NCBI GenBank assembly: GCA_022495005.1
Contig: JAGYXB010000135.1
Span: 3,286,001-3,350,000 of the forward strand
DNA length: 64,000 nt
DNA from: Rhyacophila brunnea
Taxonomy: Eukaryota > Arthropoda > Insecta > Trichoptera > Rhyacophilidae
Reading direction: 5' to 3'
In this document: piece by piece, positions 34,611 through 47,930 of the stretch
Layout of the letters: every line of letters begins with the position of its first letter
How positions within the stretch are numbered: the stretch's first letter is position 1
The notes under the pieces: generated by a model
The model's database searches: none
Told to the model about the DNA's origin: nothing
Seen by the model: only the letters and a program-made list of their open reading frames with translations
Translations under genes and position numbers: made by a program

Positions 34611-36161
34611 GAATTGGTCATGACGCCCTGATAGTGATTTTAATCGTTTTTTTTTTTTGAGAAATGTTTAAACGTTTGTAACTATTCTGTCCACTTATGT
34701 TTTATATATCACTGTTTTTAGATTCTATAAACAAATATATCAACGTATTAAATACAATATTCTATCGATTCAGACAATTAAACAAATATTTAAGTATACA
34801 ATCTTACTTTTGGTTATACTTTACAATATTTAAAAAAAAAACTACATAATCGAGGAGCAATAGTCTTATTATAAAAATATATATATAATGTCATGTTTGG
34901 TTCTAATGGGACTACATAGGATGGAGGTTATTTTAATAGATATGTTACGAGAAACTGTCGATCACCATTCGCGCCAACATAAAGATCTCGTATTCCGGAT
35001 ACAAACACACATTAAACAATACACATGTAATTTTGATCCACCATTTGACTACAGACGCACAATACCTAATAGTATTTATAAACATAATTATACTTAATTT
35101 AGATGGTAAATACATATTATGTTATGGTACATAATATTTTATAAGCTGTCTTTAGTAATCTACATAACTGGATGGGTTTACTTCGATTATTCATTAGTGT
35201 ATTAATTATTTCTTCGCCAATAGCAATTTATTAATAAATTAATTGCTTTGTACTGGTATTTGTAAGACTGACAATATAATAAAATTAATATATAATGGCT
35301 TATGAAGATAATTCGTGAATTAGGACACTGTTTATTCTAACTAAAAACTAAACACTGAACTAATGGGAAACACAATTTCATTGAATTACTATCTTACAAA
35401 ACTGAATATTATTACTATAGTTATGAATTAATGCATTTTTTGTGAATAGGTATTTATTTATACAACATTTATTTACATATGTATTCTCAAACCTATTAGT
35501 AAGTGAAGAAATTTAATGATATATATCAATATTACAGTAAATAAACCAATTTAATGGCAAACTTGTAGGAAAACCAGTTCCCGGGCCCTGTTTATAGTTT
35601 ATTAAAACTTTACCAACGGCATTTTGTTGTTGACAATTTGAGGCAAGCACGATTCTGAATCAACCTTGTTTCGCATACAGTCGCTAAATATATTCAACTA
35701 AAACACAGTCCACTCTGGTATGTATATATGCAAAATGCATACGAAATAATCTGACTAATATTATTCAAGTTGCGCTTTGTATGGGACAATGTAACTAAAT
35801 AAATTTTGGAGTCGCACTCAGGTGATGGATGGATACATTATTATAAGCCGATGTTTAGCGGAATCTAGTTACTTCAATTCTATAAATAAGACCAAGTGAT
35901 TTTGTATGTCTTCTTCAATTTCAGATTTATTATTGTAACAAAGCAGTATAGTGTGAAATACATAGAAAATAGGTATCTACCGATTTTCATAAACGCTTGT
36001 GTGAAAAAGGAAACATTGAATAAACTTACCAGTACATACTACAAGTCAAGTTTATTATAATTGTATTATGTCTAAGATTAGGACATATATTTAAAATAAT
36101 AATTATTTATTATTAATAAGAACTTATTTTTATCCGACAGGTAGGTATAGGTTAATTATTC
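34611..36161. other. AT-rich DNA, no gene
   Basis: A poly(T) run sits near 34650, next to the candidate exon. Otherwise the sequence is AT-rich with nothing recognised. Confidence 0.5.
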
Positions 36162-36163
36162 TA

Positions 36164-36298
36164 CAGTGGCACCATGCGCGATTCGCATGAGTATTGGTAT
36201 TATTTGCTAGAATGCATGTTTCAATGCTATCAAATGATACCGATATAATTGCGATATACTGATATAATTGCAATTTTCCTGTTCACATGGTGCCACTG
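36164..36298. mobile_element. 135-bp TA-flanked MITE
   Basis: Perfect terminal inverted repeats CAGTGGCACCATG (36164-36176) and CATGGTGCCACTG (36286-36298) are flanked by TA on both sides (36162-36163 and 36299-36300). The inverted symmetry extends to CTACAGTGG and CCACTGTAG. No coding capacity. A related single end, CATGGTGTCACTGTA, occurs at 40801-40815. Confidence 0.85.
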
Positions 36299-38629
36299 TA
36301 GAAAGATTTAACACTACCTACCTACATAGTTAACACAGTATAAACTATTTTCGATTATGTTGTGTTTATTACAATTAGCTTACCTTCAAATTATTGTTGT
36401 TATATATCAATATTGAATGCTAAATTTTTTATTATTATAATAACAATAGCAGTTTAAAACTATAAAAGATTAATCGTTGAAAACGTCGGAATAGTATGAA
36501 TTTCCATAACATGATGGAAAACAATAATGTAAATTAATTTTAATATCTCTACAAAATATGAAATAGGCTAGAAAACACTGAAAATATAATTTTAAGAAAA
36601 TCCGACCGCTCAATTCTTGCAAATTCAGGTTTAATAAAAAGGCAGTTGGGCAGAGTGAGTACACGCATACATACAAGCATGCAAAATGCATGCGTAAGAT
36701 GACTTACATACAAAGCGATCGTTGAATTTATTGTCAAAGGTCAGTAGTACATTTTCGTAGATGCGGAATTAAACAGTACCGGATATAGCAGTAATATTAT
36801 TACTCATTGAATTCTGTGCTTAAAAGGAATTATTATGTATATGTTATAGCAACACTAATAATATATTCGTCCATATGTAATTTACAAATATTTTTAATGT
36901 TTGTATTTTAGTTACTAGTACTATTTTGGTGTGTGTTAGTTCATGAATGCATCATTATTTATTATCAAAGGACAGTGATGTATTTAAAACATCGAACATG
37001 AGTTTATTTAACGTTGGTAAAATATTTTAATATTACATAATATAAAGATAGTTCTTGAGATAGAAATGAAGTGTAAATTGAAATTGTTGTATTATTGATT
37101 TATTATTTACCAGTGTTTTAAATATGAATCGAAACAATAAATAAATGTGTATTGAGTTTTCAATTACTGTTATCACGAATAAAATAATATTAAATTGTAT
37201 TTTATAACTTTCTTATACCTACTCATGTGAATTTTTAGCAAAAAATGTATGTGTGATCATCCAACTTTTTCATATAAAAAGTTAATATTTTCTGTCAGTT
37301 TTTTTTCAAATAATATATTATGTCAATGTAAAATTTAAAAAAAATTCAAAAACGCATCCGTTTCTTTAAAAAAAATGATTATTCTAAATTGATGCCTTAT
37401 TTTATTTGAAGGAATGCCTACGAAATGTAGTACATTATGGAATTTCGTAGATATAGGTATACGGAATAAAGTTATGTAGATACAATTTATTTTAAAGGGG
37501 TAACTTTGTAAAAACAAAGTTTTAAAACAAACCTCTTGTCGAAAAATTTAAATAGTTTCAGCGGTTGCAAAAACCTCTAAATATTTTCCACAGATATACG
37601 ACGTGAAAAATGACTATAAAGCATCGTAATGTGTACTTTAACAAGGCCGTTTACTTAGAATCGTTTATTGTTTATGAAAATTGCAACCAGTGATGTATTT
37701 TAATACAAGCAGCGTTTTTATACACGGAATAAAAGTAATTTAAAATTGTCTGTTCTGTTAATATTTTTTTTGAATTTAGTCAATAATAAGAAAATCTTTT
37801 ATGAACGTAAGTACTTACTGTTTTTATAAAATGAGACATAATAGTGATTAGCATGTTTTACCATGTTCGCTCCTCAGACTTTTTTTACGACGAATAGTTT
37901 TTAGCTATTCACAAAGCCAAACATACTCAACAAAACAATATACATTTTATTAATCAGCCGCGGGTTCAGGCCCGCGACCCACAGTTTTATATTTTATACT
38001 TTACTAATAACGTTCAAATGCTAACTATCTACTTTTTTAATTTCTATAAAAAAAATTTTTACACACAATGAGAACAAAGGCATGTATTGGTAATAACACT
38101 ATATTGCATTCTAACATTTATTTAAGAACATAGATTGTTTCTTTTTTATATGTATACAAGTTTAAGCAAAGATACAAGAAATAAACTAGTAGGTACATAC
38201 CTTACAGAGTGACAAAGTTTTAAGTTATGACAATTAGAATCTGTGATATTAGTTTTAGCAATTAAATGGCGTGATTTAAATTATATATAAACCTGACTTC
38301 CACTTAAAATAATAAATTGTAGTTAAATGTCAGTTTTAATAATCGCATTTAGTAACGATCTACTGGTTTCCTTATACGGTAAATAGTTTGATATATTTTT
38401 AAGTTACTCAGAGGTAACAACAATAAATCCTTATGTAATATACCATAACATCACCTATCTTAAATATTTTTACAGAGAAAACATATTACAAATACATTAT
38501 CAACGACATACCACAAAAAAACTTCAAAGTCCAAAACAGACAAAGAATCCAAGTGTCAACTTTTCTTTCCACCAAACAACCGTATACAATATTAAAAAAA
38601 AACAATCAAACAAAAGCACAATAATAAAT
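36299..38629. other. AT-rich DNA, no gene
   Basis: A small hairpin CTACGAAAT (37419-37427) with ATTTCGTAG (37442-37450) is present. No gene or bounded mobile element is seen. Confidence 0.5.
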
Positions 38630-38960
38630 TTTTCAAATCCGGAACGCCGGCAATTTCCCGCGCGCGCGAATTATATTGACAGCCGTGAATATTGTTTTAT
38701 CGGGCTCGCGGATTCGCGGAGATAATATTAAAACTTTATAGCGACTCGGAGGCACGGAGGATGCGGAAAGACGTCCTACCCTCGCGACTGCACTGGGCGC
38801 ACTGAAAATGAAAACTGGCTCTTGGCTAGCATGGGCAGAGACCGAATGCATCAATGGGAGGTCGTATATACAGAGGTAGTTATTTTCCTACGAGGTTATA
38901 GTATGTTCGGATGGTACCGCGGAAAATGGCGACGTGGAAATAATCTCGACGCAAAAAAAC
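38630..38960. promoter_or_regulatory. CpG-rich island in AT-rich surroundings
   Basis: The stretch has dense CpG (CCCGCGCGCGCGAATT near 38657, GCTCGCGGATTCGCGGAG near 38704) in DNA that is otherwise CpG-poor and AT-rich. It could be a promoter or first-exon region of a gene lying outside recognisable coding sequence, or a transposon fragment. The minus 73-codon frame across it has no motif I recognise. Confidence 0.35.
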
Positions 38961-39339
38961 TATTAAAAAATTAAATAAGCGGGAATATTTGTAATTCTAA
39001 TACAAGGTTAACTTACAGTTTACACGATCAAATCTGTTGTCCATTCATTCTATACTGGAGTAGTAATAATAAATTTAACTCACAGTTAGATCACTGAAAA
39101 TAATGTTCCCCTTATCTTGATGTGAACAGTGAGTGGTTTAATATACGAGAATACAGAGACATGAAAACATCCAGATTTGATATAGTATCTTGTTGATAGG
39201 CACACAAAAACTTCCAAACGTGACTATGCATATCTGTCATTTTAGGAATAGAGGTTAATAGTGACAAAATTAAGGTATATCGATTTTTTTTCAATTAACC
39301 AATTGAATTTATGATTTATACTATATGAACTATATATGT
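38961..39339. other. No gene recognised
   Basis: AT-rich with no feature. Confidence 0.5.
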
Positions 39340-39470
39340 ACCATTATAAATCGTTCGGTATTTGAATTTAGATATAAGCTCATCATAGTATAAACAGTAT
39401 TGAATGATATGTCAAATGTCAGCATGTGGCACCCTCACTCAGCGGATAACTTATACTGGTGGATATATAG
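39340..39470 (+). repeat. Unclassified dispersed repeat, copy 2
   Basis: Matches 11124-11235 (AGTATTGAATGATATGTC, GCGGATAACTT, ACTGGTGGAT) with an extra stretch of about 17 bp around 39418-39435. Confidence 0.55.
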
Positions 39471-41104
39471 ATGTGACAATCAATGATTTTTAAATTATCT
39501 GTACGCGCATTTAGACGCACGGTAAAAATGAGGACAGAAGCTTATAAACGAAAAAACAATGATTCACTTGTACAACAGGTAAAACTATCAGCAATTATAT
39601 ATGTTCAATATAGAACTGTCATAATGGAAAATACCATAAGATTTATATGGAGACTTTATAATACGAGAAACTAAGTCAATAAATTATTGAGACTACACGA
39701 GCTGAACTATAAACACCGAAAAACCATCCTTCCGGAAAATAATATAAAAATATATATTATAGATGAATTTGTAATTAAAATTATACCTTTAAGATATTAT
39801 AAACAGTGGACATTTACAACAGTAAAAAAATTAAGTCATGGTATTTACGAAATCCATTTCAACAGACTATAGTCGTTTTCCAAACTGTGTCAGTGTTAGC
39901 ACGCGTTTTGGTTTCACATTAAACACATACACCTACAACTGTATAGGTACGTTACGAATTGCAGAAGCATAACGCTACATTAATTGCATATTTATTTTAA
40001 TGCTGGATTTATTAATGTTTTCTGGTTTTCTACTTCCACTTCTCCCAACCGTGTACAATGGCTCTAATGACCAAGTCAAGCCTTCGTTTTCTCTATTCTG
40101 TGGCTATTCTAATGTTTTCATCCCTAGCTGTCTAGCCATGTACTTTCAGAATCCTACTACCATTTACCGCTAGTATTTGGTGATGCTTATTTTCGTAGCC
40201 CGTGTATTTATCACACAAGTCCTTTTAGCAGTTTTGTAAACAAAGAGCCTATATGAGGTAAATATATATACACACCCCATATATTAAATATATTCATTTT
40301 ATTTAAACATACATAAAATCATGCTAGTCCAGGACAGTAAATTAAATATTTTTAAGAGTATAGTGTGTAGTTATAGTATTTTAAGATGTGCTCACTTTTT
40401 GTGAATTTTGCTACACGCACGCTAACAATATTCAACGACATGTTAGTATATGTGCACATGTTATGTGATGGTAGTTGTGTCCACGATTATCCAACACACA
40501 CTGACAAAGATACACCGACACCAAACTCACACACTGACAGAGTTTTCCAAAATAGGGGTCGCGACGAATTTTCCGAAACGTAGTAAATTGTTGAAATTCA
40601 ACCTTTAAGGTTGTATAATGTAAGGTCGGGTGATCAGAAAGTGAATCAGAATATTATGGTTTGAATCTCACTGATCGGTTATGGTCCAGCAAACTATTCC
40701 AATATCTGACAATAAAGTGAAGATTTTTATGATGGTAATCTACCTCCGATATGTGATAGTATGGGTAGATCATTCGCATGTGTGTCGTTTTTGCTGTACC
40801 CATGGTGTCACTGTATAGTGATTTACCTATACAAGAAGAATAAATCGGCAAAAATACGTAGTCAAATAAAAATAAATTGAATATTATCGTATGCGAACAC
40901 GCTTGAGACAGCCACGGATAAGGAATTATTAGAAATATTTTCTGAATTGTTTCCTTCACAAAGTTGCTCTTTATCTGATGCGGGGCCAAAACAAATCAAC
41001 TTTAAGTTCAAACAATGGAGTTTCCACTGTAAAATTAAAAGTTTTCGATTAGTTAGGAAATAAATTTGGGGAACTCTTCACGACGTACACACATAAAAGC
41101 GTGA
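39471..41104. other. No gene; possible retroelement scrap
   Basis: At 40030-40130 the minus strand weakly resembles a retrotransposon C-terminal segment (RKRRLDLVIRAIVHG), but it is too degraded to call. CATGGTGTCACTGTA at 40801 is a lone MITE-like end. Confidence 0.35.
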
Positions 41105-41260
41105 CAGTGCCTACATATATGCGTACAGTAAGTAATGTTGCCTACGCGTGTGCGTGCGTCGCGCTGTCGGCTGCGTGCGGGGGTGGCGCCCTCGCTCCAA
41201 GGGTGTTGGAACCACTGAGGGTACAGCGGCGCCGAGGGTGTACCAGAGACGGCACAAAAT
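41105..41260. other. GC-rich patch, unknown
   Basis: CpG-rich sequence (about 41140-41250) in AT-rich flanks. No recognised motif in the 62-codon frame. Confidence 0.35.
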
Positions 41261-43599
41261 CTTCATGGTAAGAAGGTTTAATTCAATGCGATTACTAATA
41301 AACTCCGTGCTACGTTGGTACCTTTTTGTATGTTGATTTGAGCACTACGATTTCGAAGAGCTGTTTATTGATTGGTTACCATGGATCTTATTTTTCACTG
41401 ATTTCACAGTTTTATGAAGCTCCATGACAATCAAGATCCATCAATATGAGAAAGATTAATCCGTTATTTATTTTGATTTTTATATCGCTATCTTAGATTA
41501 ACCCAATGGAACGTAACCTAATTCAAGTAACATTTCGAGATAATTGATATGCCAGAATGTAGACTGTAGGGATTTTTAATTGTAGCAACCAGTATAAATA
41601 ACTAATCAATATAGTTAATCCATTTATAATTTTTTTTTGAAAAAAAGCCCCTTTAGTCCTATGGCTAATCCGGCCGTGGGTGGAAGAAATTACTGAAAAT
41701 ATAAGAAAATCGAAGAAAACTAAGAAGTATAATAGAAAATTTAAAAAATACACTATCTATCGTTGTTACTTTTTCAATCTCTAGTGAATGTTTGGAACAT
41801 TATGATTAAGTGAATAAACAAACATAGTTATTACTATTAGTTAACCACTTAGCACGCCACTGTCTTATGGGATGGGGTTGATATGGAGCAGGAGTGTATA
41901 GCGTGCAGAGGGGGTTATATGTGTAGATTTGGGGAATGGGTGGGATATGTGGTCCACACATTACCGGAATTTCAGGGTTCGCAAACAGAGAGTCAACTTT
42001 ACAGTGAAAATTACTGAAGAAACAGCTAGAAATAAGTTGATCCATGTGTTTTCTATAAAATTCGCTGAAGCAAGTCTTGGATACTATTGTTACTAGGCGT
42101 CGCTTTTTTGATTCACTTTAATATGTTAAGGCTTAATACAAGAAGTTTTTTATCAACATCTAAATGTTTTAATAAGATAAGCAAAAATAAAAACTAATTG
42201 ACATATTGCTCAGTCAAATTGTAAAATGAAAATATCAGATACTTGCCGGTAAAACAGCAAAATAAAATTTCTAGTAAATTATATGTTGAAATAAATTTTT
42301 ACTCGAGAAGGCTGTCAATTAGAAGATTTTCTAAAACATTAAGTTGATAGATAACATAACTGTTGTATAAAAATAGTGACGCAAGCCTTCAAAGTACGGC
42401 GTAATTTCCTAATCAATTTTCTATGTCTAAAAATCGTGTAAAATTGAATTATCAAGTGATGTGTATTCAAAACGAAAGACCCCCTGTTTTTACCCCCCGG
42501 ACGGAACAGCTTTTTTGAATCGATTCAGCAAAAGCGTAGGTATATCAAAATGAAAACAAAAAAAGAAATTAAAAAAGAAAAAAAATCATGGTGTTGTTTC
42601 TGAAAGCAAAATTCTCTCACAGCTTTTCTGTTCTTCGACAGGGTGACCCAGTAAAATATTAGACCATTAAAAATTCATCGCGAGACAAAAATTAATTGCC
42701 GGTAAAGAAATATTCACAATAGTTCGAGTATAAATAAATTCTAAACATTTGGTTTTTAGTTGACATATAGTTTAGTCTATTCTATAATTATTGTATTTTT
42801 ATTAATGTATTCTTCGATATAATATTAAGTTTATAACTATTTTTATTAATTGATTTTTCTTTTTGTTTAAGCGATTGGGTACTTTCCCTATATTACAACA
42901 ATTATTATTTTTTCATATTTATTATTATGCAAGTATTTTTATCTATTCCATGTTCTTCTTTTTAATATTCAAAAATATTCCATACTTTGTATTTTTTGTA
43001 TATTGTGGCACATGGGTCAATCGCAGGTATGCCATAAGACTGTATTTTCTGAATAAATATAGAGTTTTGTATAATGGAGTCCTACAGGGTAAATGCTTTC
43101 TCAATTAACTGGAAATAATCGTTAAATTATGGATAAAATGATTACGAACTACAAAATTTAGCTTATATTGCTAAAGTGTACGTCGGTCAAACCTGAAAGT
43201 TGCTCTGTACAATTTTTGCGCGCAAGGGCTTCTACACATCACAACAAAAAATTGAAACCTCACTGATTATGAATAAATGAAAAAAAAGTTATTATTAAAT
43301 TACTATATAAAATGTATTTATACTCTTAAGCCCACTTATCGTTTCCCAAGAACATGATATTTTCTCAGAAACACACCAGTAACATACCAATTAGAAAAAA
43401 AATATTTGTACCAAATGAGACCTGAACCTTCACAATCAAGACTCTATACTTCACCAATTGGTACTGATGCACACACTAATTACGCTGTACTTTAATTTGA
43501 GAGGTGTGATTTAAAATTATTTAAAAGTGTTTTTTAAATTAACAAATTAACTATAATACCATATACATTTTTTGCCGCAATGAATTCACGCAATGAAAT
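41261..43599. other. AT-rich DNA, no gene
   Basis: CACGCCACTG at about 41854-41863 resembles a hAT-type right end without an identifiable partner. Nothing else is recognised. Confidence 0.5.
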
Positions 43600-43800
43600 C
43601 CAGCACAACCCTCACTCTGTACCTCATCATACGGAGTGGGTGTGGGGCGAAACGACAAGGTGGGTTGGGGTGCTCGGGCTGCACCCGTGGGCCCGAGGGG
43701 GCGCGCCGGCCCCGCGACGAGCCGCTCCTAATTATCTACGAATTACATCATTAGACGGAACAAAACCTGGCATCCGAAAACGAGGACGTGTATTAAAAAG
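43600..43800. other. GC-rich patch with a strong hairpin
   Basis: CTCGGGC (about 43673) and GGGCCCGAG (about 43690-43698) form a stem within a CpG-rich segment. The 90-codon plus frame over it is not recognised. Origin unknown. Confidence 0.4.
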
Positions 43801-46429
43801 TAATATAGGGAAGCCCCGGCGAAGGTTTTTCTCGTGTTCTGTTGTTGTGTGATGTTTTTGATGAGAGTAGACAGCGCGTTTCAGCACGCACTGTACTTGC
43901 GGTAAGGAGAGATTTAACCCACATGTTTTGCGAAGTACGAAATATTTTGACAATAATAATTCCTGCTATCCTGCTACTCCAATTCATCTTCCTTCGCTTT
44001 CCTGGAAACTGCCCGGAGATTATTATAATTATTTTTAATCTTTCTGTAGATGCGTCAAAAAGACACCGAGTACTACAACGGGATAAGCTATAACTAAATA
44101 TTTTCAATTAGAGCCGAACTTTTGTTCGACAATGAATTTATATTATATTCATATGGCGGCAATTAATTGGTAATCACAAAAGAAACAAAAACAAACTATC
44201 CACTGTCCAAACTATATGTAATGTTATCATACAGACATTTGTGTTGGAACATATCGAGGGCTTAGTGTCAAGCAACACTATCTACAAAAGTGCAACTTTA
44301 CAGGAGAGCCAAAAATCGTTATTTTAGATTCTTGTAACTCAACAAGAGAAATGTTTATTTAAAAGCTAATGTTAATATTGTATAATTTATTGTGTATTGT
44401 ACATTTATCTTGCTTATGATGATGTTAAAATTTATAGGGATAGTTTTTAAAAAATATGAAAACAAGGGTAACTTATGTAGTTAGCGTTAAACTTTATTGA
44501 CGATTTAATAAGAAATTAGAAAAGATTGACATAACGTTGTTTGACTATCATGTAGCTGTAAATGTAAAATAACGTTATCTCAACAAAAAAACACTTTTTT
44601 GTAGATAACGTTGTCTGACTTTAAGCACTCGATATGTTAACAAACATTTGTAAAATTTGTTCATGGACAGAGGCAGCTTGGTCTAGGCAAGGCATTAACA
44701 AAATAGTTTCAGTAAATTCACACTGGTCGTTAGCTTTACATATTGTGTTAACTATAAAAGCTAACAAGCGCAGGAAACACACAGAGGTCTACGTATGCGT
44801 TGTTCTGTCATTTTTTAATTAATTTGGTTAAACAATTCTGAATCAATATTTAATTAGTTAAGTAGCAAATATTCAAATATTCACCGGCCCTGAATTATTA
44901 AAATAAGCCTATTACAAAAATATAATAACTCAATAAGCTTGAAACAATCTGATAAAAATGTATAAGTATTAAGGTATATTATATTTATGTGTATGCATGT
45001 ATGTCCCCGTAGATGCCTCAAGCACCACAAAGGTGCCTCTTCGGTAATAGAGCGGATACGTCGCAAACGCAGGACTTATCGCTACGTTTATGTGCATCAT
45101 CTACGCCACATCTACGCCGGTGCTACGGCATTGCTACAACGATGGCAAACACGTTATATTTTATAAGCATATTCACCTATTATTTTTTGACATACGTTTA
45201 TCATTCGACACTTTTCAGGCAAAAGGGCGTTGGTGATAATTATTAACTTCACAGAAAAGAATGTTATTGGTTTCGTCATATTATATTTACTCATTATATT
45301 TACTACTCTGTCAAAAAAAATGTTTTATCTTCATCACGGAATAAAGTTATTGGCTGACACCTTTTTAAAACGGAGAAGAGAACGTTGTAATTAATCTAAC
45401 TTTAAAAATAACGTATTTTCTCTATATTTTCTGTCATATCACCATCGATATGATGATATCATAATATATTATATTAAATTCTACAGATTGGCGTATAAGT
45501 CGATAGCTATTTCAGTTATCACACTATTATCGAGACTAGTAGTATAACAAGCTGAACAGTAAAATTTTAAACATGTTATTCTTCTTATCGTGCTGCCCCA
45601 TAATGGACATTGGCCACCATCATGATGGCGATCTTTGCTTTGATCATCTGATACTAGGAACAAATTCAGTGGAACTGTACTCGTATCAATCACGAATATT
45701 CTTAAACCACGAAACTGTTGACCTTTCCTTCTAAATATATATAGGTACATATATATTTTTTTTTTTTTTAATATTTGGTGAATTATAATATCTTCTTCAT
45801 TTTTAATGAATACTGTTTACGAATATGTTCTGTTTAACTGTCTTCAGTTTCAGACTGGCGGAGTCTTTGTAGAATCTCCTGAGTTTGCCGAGCACGCCAT
45901 CGGTAAACTAGTCCAAATGTCAAGCGGCGACGTTTAGCTGATGAATCTTCCTCATCTATTATGTTTAGATGTGTGTTGCCCAATATTACAGTGGGCTATA
46001 GTACCATATCTCTGTTATAATTACCCTTCAAGTTCTTGGATAACATACTAATATTTAGATACTCTAATCACTAGATATCCTATTGCCGCACTGAGAGCAT
46101 CTGTCAAACTATTAAGAGAGTATCATTTGTTTTCTTTGACGACCCGATTAAAATAAACGATTCTTCCGATTTTTCAAATTTAGATTATTCTCTCTGTCTC
46201 GCCTCTTTCTTACACATTTTCGTATGTTTTCTCTCATGCGATACAGATAATTCAAGAATAAAAAATGCTAACAATATTTTGTTTATTAATTATTATTATA
46301 AATTTTGTCAGTACATAGATACAAACATTTATATTATTTTTAAATTTAAATTACACTTCCGTACACATGTGTTAAAGTAAATAATGGTTAATTTAGTAAA
46401 TACGTAAATTTTTGGCGAACAGTCAGTCC
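43801..46429. other. No gene recognised
   Basis: Direct repeats of ATAACGTTGT occur near 44531 and 44604. Frames of up to 104 codons on the minus strand (43793-44107) and 89 codons (45481-45750) have no recognised motif. Confidence 0.45.
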
Positions 46430-46437
46430 TTCGTGAC

Positions 46438-46580
46438 AAGAGACGCTTCACGTGGCTGAGACATGTGCTCGAAAAGCCGCCCGAAAGTGCGTCAGTCGGC
46501 GCCATTGTTGCATAGATTGCTCTACATGGATGCTACAAGATCAATCTACCAGCTGCAAGGGCAACTTTGCTAGAGATACT
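46438..46580 (+). pseudogene. Non-LTR retrotransposon fragment
   Basis: The frame from 46438 reads KRRFTWLRHVLEKPPESASV. It resembles the RxRWxGHVLRxP segment found downstream of reverse transcriptase in insect non-LTR polyproteins. It is too short and diverged to assign a clade, and no tail is visible. Confidence 0.5.
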
Positions 46581-46989
46581 CGTATTATACACCGAAGCCG
46601 GAGATTGTCAGGGTTAATAAAATAAAAGTATTTCTTTTATTATCGCTTCTGTACATACTTACAGATTTTAGAAAAATGTTGCGTATAGCTATAGTCCAGG
46701 GGGTTTTATGGAAAGAACACACCCGTGCAGAGTTAAGTAATGAAAGGGGTGTGGGCAAAACGGGGCAAGTCAGTGGAGACATGTCAGCCCGCACACCCCT
46801 CACCTGTCATACCATTAAAATATCGACATTGACTGTAACCATTATGCATGAACTATTCATACTGAAACATTATTTGTACCATTAACGACATCTACGGTTC
46901 GATATTTATAAAAATTAGTAGTAATTTTGGGTATAATAGTACCCACCAATGAGAGTATATCGGCTCCCCGAAAACAATTATTCTCAATA

Positions 46990-47330
46990 AATAACATGCA
47001 GTTGCATAAACAATTGTTATATTAAACACACATAATTTGGAAACATTTTCAAAATTGCTTTATAAATAATGTTGCCGGCTACGTCTTTTCTAATTACGAC
47101 AAAATAAACTAATAGTCATGCAACTCAAACAATTTAGAAAATTTCGATAATATTTGAAACTCTGTTATTGTGGTTTAAGCACATTTGACGTATTCCAACG
47201 GATGCAGGTTCGATTTGTCTAATAGTTGTGTTTTTTATGTTTCCGAATTGTGTATGTTTAATAAAGATTCTTAAATCTCGTGAATTATTTGTTGGATAAA
47301 AAATAGTTTAATTTATAATTTTAGATATTA
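46990..47330 (+). repeat. Divergent twin tRNA-like repeat, copy B
   Basis: The minus tail (about 47020-47050, TTAAACACACATAATTTGGAAACA) ends in GCCGGC. The centre follows at about 47090-47165 (CTAATTACGACAAAATAAACT), and then the plus head GTGGTTTAAGCACATTTGAC with B-box-like GCAGGTTCGATTTG. The plus tail is TTTCCGAATTGTGTATGTTT then AATAAAGATTCTTAAATCTC. Orientation is the same as copy A. The minus head is largely deleted. Confidence 0.65.
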
Positions 47331-47399
47331 TTAATTACGATAAAGCCTTGACAATTTGTTTACACAATTTATATGAAATCAACCAGTGGTCATGCTACT

Positions 47400-47660
47400 C
47401 GAGCAAGTTAATTAATATCACTGGTACTTTGATTAAAACCACAAAATCTTATTGCTAATATTAGCGAAATTTGTAAAGCGTTTCAGTTGTACGCCTACTA
47501 GTTAATTTTGTCGTAATTAGATAGGACAGAAGTGATTAAATTGGTAAAGCACGTTGGCTGGAATCCGATGGATATAGATTCAAGTCCTGTCCTGTAACCT
47601 ATTTTTTTTTCAATATTTTCTCTAATAAGTATGTTTCTGTGTTGTTTCTAAATTATAAGG
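47400..47660 (-). repeat. Divergent twin tRNA-like repeat, copy C (inverted)
   Basis: The centre is inverted relative to copies A and B (about 47410-47515, ending TTTTGTCGTAATTAG). It leads directly into the other head type on the plus strand, AAATTGGTAAAGCACGTTGG with B-box-like GATTCAAGTCCTG near 47578. This matches copies A and B when read on the minus strand, where the same head adjoins the same end of the centre. Confidence 0.65.
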
Positions 47661-47699
47661 CGTGTTACATTTAAAAGAAACCAGTCGAGTGCGCGATTT

Positions 47700-47930
47700 T
47701 ATAAAGAGCATCAATTCATGAAATGTATTGAGATGCTTGCCAATGCTACGGGTTCGGGTATATAAAACCCGCCGAATCGGCGAAACCATCAAGTTTGGCA
47801 GACTGCGTAGCAGCGAAGAACTAGTTACTGAGGATGGAGGCTTTCATTTAGCAGTGGTGGCCGTGGCTGATGATGAAAATGATCGCTGCCGAAATGTTTG
47901 CAGCGTTCGCTAAAAAAACGTCGGTCAAAA
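47700..47930 (+). other. Higher-GC 61-codon frame, unknown
   Basis: The frame 47728-47913 is codon-like in composition (SSEELVTEDGGFHLAVVAVA) within AT-rich DNA. I do not recognise it. It could be an exon or transposon fragment. No convincing splice sites were judged. Confidence 0.25.

Noticed and set aside
37419..37450. microRNA hairpin (CTACGAAAT/ATTTCGTAG)
   Set aside because: The stem is only about 9 bp, extending weakly outside. That is too short for a miRNA precursor without expression evidence.
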